From Halomonas urmiana (GTDB lineage Bacteria; Pseudomonadota; Gammaproteobacteria; Pseudomonadales; Halomonadaceae), in assembly GCF_005780185.1 (NCBI RefSeq), contig NZ_VBUI01000010.1, positions 62,001-126,000 on the forward strand: a stretch of 64,000 nt of DNA. Reading direction: 5' to 3'. This document shows positions 62,050 through 64,000 of the stretch, in pieces (within the stretch, counting starts at the first letter, position 1; every line of letters starts with the position of its first letter). The translations under genes were made by a program, and so were the position numbers. The notes beneath the pieces were generated by a model, which had not been told where the DNA came from, made no database searches, and was given only the letters and a program-made list of their open reading frames with translations.

Positions 62050-62463
62050 CTAGCTGAACTCCCCATGCTCGATCTTACCGAGTACATCGCGTACTATGGC
62101 TCTTCCCTGAAACGTGTCCATTAGATCAATGGGCCGGGAGCCCGAGAGTGCGGGAATCTCGCAACTGAACCACCCTCTGACGATGTCGTCGCTATCAAGG
62201 ATAGTAGCGGCATAAGCGAACAGCCGCAGTAGGTCAAGGATCCCCTCACTCGAAGCCTTTCCAAGTGCTGGTTTTGTGTAGATGCGGTGCAGGTTGCCAG
62301 GGGGGACCCCTGCAAGGTTCGCTACCAGTTCGTGATGCCCACCCAGCAGTTCAACAGTTTTACGTACAACCTGTCCGGGGATCCCTGTTCTGACTGCATG
62401 GATGAATGCCACGTCGTCATACAGGACATCGGGAGGCAAGCCATCTACATGAAGAACCTTCAT
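62050..62463 (-). CDS. Xre/MbcA/ParS-type antitoxin (DUF2384), apparently orphan
   Basis: A 137-residue protein whose C-terminal half is the toxin-binding domain of RES-Xre antitoxins: LAGVPPGNLHRIYTKPALGK, ILDLLRLFAYAATILDSDDI and SGSRPIDLMDTFQGRAIVRD. The N-terminal half is Xre-like. GAGGTAG before the ATG gives a good start. The partner toxin (RES fold) should follow on the same strand at 61600-62049. Only small unrecognised frames are there, so the toxin is lost, replaced or elsewhere. Confidence 0.8.
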   Translation of the reverse strand: MKVLHVDGLPPDVLYDDVAFIHAVRTGIPGQVVRKTVELLGGHHELVANLAGVPPGNLHRIYTKPALGKASSEGILDLLRLFAYAATILDSDDIVRGWFSCEIPALSGSRPIDLMDTFQGRAIVRDVLGKIEHGEFS

Positions 62464-62551
62464 TTCTAGCTACCTCTATTGCAACCATGGTAGATAAATA
62501 GTAGTAGTGTGAAGGGGGTAGTGAAAGAAATCTAGCTCCAGGGGGTGCATC

Positions 62552-62656
62552 GTGAATGAATACCTCGAAATGGTTTTGATAGCATCACCGCTCTTAGGGC
62601 TGAGTGTATTGGTGCCACTCGCAGCCTGGATGTCATATCGCAATTCAAAAAAGTGA
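62552..62656 (+). CDS. 34-aa putative small membrane protein
   Basis: It starts at GTG 62552 with a strong AGGGGG eight bases upstream. The product is VNEYLEMVLIASPLLGLSVL followed by VPLAAWMSYRNSKK: a short acidic N-terminus, one hydrophobic helix of about 22 residues and a basic C-terminus. This is the profile of small inner-membrane proteins, including type I toxins and small transport or stress regulators. It is divergent from the antitoxin gene. No homologue is recognised. Confidence 0.5.
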   Translation: MNEYLEMVLIASPLLGLSVLVPLAAWMSYRNSKK

Positions 62657-62709
62657 TTTTCTATCCTGAGAGGGCTGCATCATGCCTGGACTCAGCATAG
62701 CAGTGATGC

Positions 62710-63032
62710 ACCGGGGAGATCTTTTCTGAGCAAGAATTTGCGCTTGCACTGCGTGAGGGTACAACCCAAATCGATGGAATTTCGGAGTTGTCAGCAGCAA
62801 TTATAGCAAGTGCATGTGTCGAGACGACACCAAATTTGTTAATGAGGTGCTTGGCGAGGCAGGCGCTGATATACGATCGGCAAATGAATTATACAAAGAA
62901 GCGCTTCGGGACAACATGCCACGATGTCCGGAATGGGAGGGCGCTGTCAAGAAATTAATTGATGACCCACTTGAGCGGCTGAAGGGAAGCGTGGGAAAAC
63001 ATCATCGACCATTTGACCCAGCGGATTGCTAG
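62710..63032 (+). pseudogene. Frameshifted small gene of unknown function
   Basis: One frame reads TGEIFSEQEFALALREGTTQ and IDGISELSAAIIASACVE up to about 62815. The next frame continues as TKFVNEVLGEAGADIRSANE, LYKEALRDNMPRCPEWEGAV and KKLIDDPLERLK to TAG 63030-63032. Both halves have protein-like composition and they meet without a gap, suggesting a single-base frameshift. There is no clear start codon. Confidence 0.4.
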
Positions 63033-63475
63033 CGGTCTACGCTGCCGATGGGTTCCCCGACCTGATCTTCGTCTACGGGGTGGAAAGATGGCAGTATGGG
63101 GCCGAATTCGAAAATCAGTTCGTTCAGAAAGGCTTTTCCGTGGTTTTCTATTGAGATGAGATCCATGTCGTACCAATGCTCGGTGTACCACAGGAAAGCC
63201 TCGTTGCACGTCATTGCCTGGTCGCTGACACCAAGGCTTAGGGCGCTTTTGTAGAGCTGCGTGTAGTCGGCCACTTGGATTGTCTTGGGTGTGCAGGGGA
63301 GTGACACGTTCTGGATAGGATGGCCTGACGTATAGGGGTGGTCAGCACCGTATGTCTGAAATGTTAGATATTGTGGAACAAGTGGGAAAAAATCATGAAA
63401 CACGCTATTAATCAACTGGATCTTGTGGTTTTCCAGCGAGCGCAGATGAATGTACTCCCATTTTGAGGCAAGGTG
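63029..63475 (-). CDS. Hypothetical protein, probably 5'-truncated
   Basis: The frame is open from a TAA at 63476-63478 to TAG 63029-63031, 149 codons. It reads LASKWEYIHLRSLENHKIQL, INSVFHDFFPLVPQYLTFQT, then LSLGVSDQAMTCNEAFLWYT and NHGKAFLNELIFEFGPILPS. No ATG exists; the first plausible start is TTG 63413-63415, which would discard coding-like sequence. It therefore looks like the remaining C-terminal part of a longer island protein. No family is recognised. Confidence 0.5.
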   Translation of the reverse strand, partial: HLASKWEYIHLRSLENHKIQLINSVFHDFFPLVPQYLTFQTYGADHPYTSGHPIQNVSLPCTPKTIQVADYTQLYKSALSLGVSDQAMTCNEAFLWYTEHWYDMDLISIENHGKAFLNELIFEFGPILPSFHPVDEDQVGEPIGSVDR

Positions 63476-63548
63476 TTAATACGCCTCCATACGTGGTCCA
63501 TGGTACAGGGAGAGCAAAGCAGTATTGTACCCGCTGCACTCGGCGCGT

Positions 63549-63583
63549 AAAAAGAAAACCCCGCCAGGCTGTACCAGCGGGGT
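63549..63583 (-). terminator. Rho-independent terminator of the partial gene at the window end
   Basis: On the minus strand ACCCCGCTGG and CCTGGCGGGGT pair (nine or more base pairs with G-T pairs) and are followed by TTTCTTTTT. It lies directly after the stop of the gene at 63594. Confidence 0.88.
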
Positions 63584-63593
63584 AGGCTAGGGG

Positions 63594-64000
63594 TTACATG
63601 CCGTAAACATCGCCCCACTGACTACACTGACCAATATCTTCGTGCTTTTCCATGGATCGTTCGGCTTCCCTCATCGCTTTTATTGTCTGGTCGTAATTTT
63701 CTTCAACAAAGTCTTCAATTTGGCTTTCTAGCTCGTTCATAATTTCTTCAATGTCGCCTTCGCCAAGCTCAATTACACCAGTCAGGCCTACGCTTTGAGC
63801 GGCCATCTGTATTTTTTTGCAGCTGTCATCGTAGATATCACAACCACTAGATCTAATAATTCCTATTTTAGATCCATGCCCACCGGGGGCGTCTTCACCA
63901 TATTCGTAGAAAAGATCATCAACGATAAATTCTATACTCCCAATCTGGATAACAGCTTTGTATTCGCCATGTCCAGAATTACAACCCGGCTCAAATACAA
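63594..64000 (-). CDS. Hypothetical acidic protein, partial (N-terminus beyond the window)
   Basis: The frame is open from the window edge to TAA/TAG at 63594, about 134 codons. It reads EPGCNSGHGEYKAVIQIGSI, EFIVDDLFYEYGEDAPGGHG, IIRSSGCDIYDDSCKKIQMA and a Glu-rich C-terminal helix, ELESQIEDFVEENYDQTIKA. An internal ATG at 63804-63806 would give only 70 residues and drop well-formed coding sequence, so I take the long form. Cys residues occur in CNSGHG, GCDIYDDSC and GQCSQW. It ends at a clear terminator. No family is recognised. Confidence 0.6.
   Translation of the reverse strand, partial: VFEPGCNSGHGEYKAVIQIGSIEFIVDDLFYEYGEDAPGGHGSKIGIIRSSGCDIYDDSCKKIQMAAQSVGLTGVIELGEGDIEEIMNELESQIEDFVEENYDQTIKAMREAERSMEKHEDIGQCSQWGDVYGM

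Noticed and set aside
63412..63618. 68-codon minus-strand frame across the terminator at 63549
   Set aside because: It runs through a clear terminator, and another frame in the same place (63029-63475) is more protein-like.

Overview
The window looks like a chromosome of a halophilic gammaproteobacterium, most likely Halomonas or a close relative. This is inferred from the high-GC codon use, several compatible-solute transporters, Pseudomonas/Halomonas-type glycine betaine catabolism genes and a TRAP-rich transporter set. No 16S or other phylogenetic marker is present, so the genus is an inference.

Positions 1 to about 51220 are host chromosome, and most of it serves one-carbon and betaine metabolism. 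A partial LysR gene and an L-serine ammonia-lyase are followed by a five-gene branched-chain-amino-acid-type ABC transporter (2173-6941). Next come glutathione-linked formaldehyde genes: gfa, a 3' remnant of a formaldehyde dehydrogenase gene, a LysR regulator, adhC and fghA. Then come gbdR with mtgA, and the dimethylglycine-oxidation operon: dipeptidase, DUF5943 protein, dgcA, dgcB, etfA, etfB. A glutathione-independent formaldehyde dehydrogenase, an NAD-dependent molybdo-formate dehydrogenase operon and the divergent gbcA/gbcB Rieske monooxygenase pair follow. Read together: GbcAB converts glycine betaine to dimethylglycine and formaldehyde, DgcAB plus the ETF converts dimethylglycine to sarcosine and formaldehyde, two separate dehydrogenase routes oxidise formaldehyde to formate, and the Fds enzyme oxidises formate to CO2. 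Glycine-derived serine can leave through serine ammonia-lyase. Sarcosine oxidase and glyA are not in the window.

Positions 30782-50350 are mostly uptake systems: an EamA exporter, a TRAP transporter behind two GntR-type operators, a DUF294 nucleotidyltransferase/exonuclease pair, a BCCT carrier with a UspA protein, and two different glycine-betaine ABC transporters flanking a PQQ-dependent sugar dehydrogenase.

At about 51279 the character changes abruptly. A host tRNA-Met gene is cut in its T-arm, and a second, complete tRNA-Met gene of different sequence follows 59 nt later. From there to the window end the DNA is AT-richer, gene-poor and full of IS debris (IS30, IS3 and IS21 pseudogenes). 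Its core is a tightly coupled trio at 53344-58716: a 436-aa tyrosine recombinase, a 1094-aa tyrosine recombinase with a C-terminal Cys cluster, and a 254-aa charged coiled-coil protein. This layout matches what I remember of Gamma-Mobile-Trio (GmtY-GmtZ-GmtX) islands, which carry defence and toxin cargo. The cargo visible here is decayed or unrecognised: an hsdM 5' remnant, an orphan Xre/MbcA-type antitoxin, a 34-aa putative membrane peptide and several unknown genes. The island's right end lies beyond the window.
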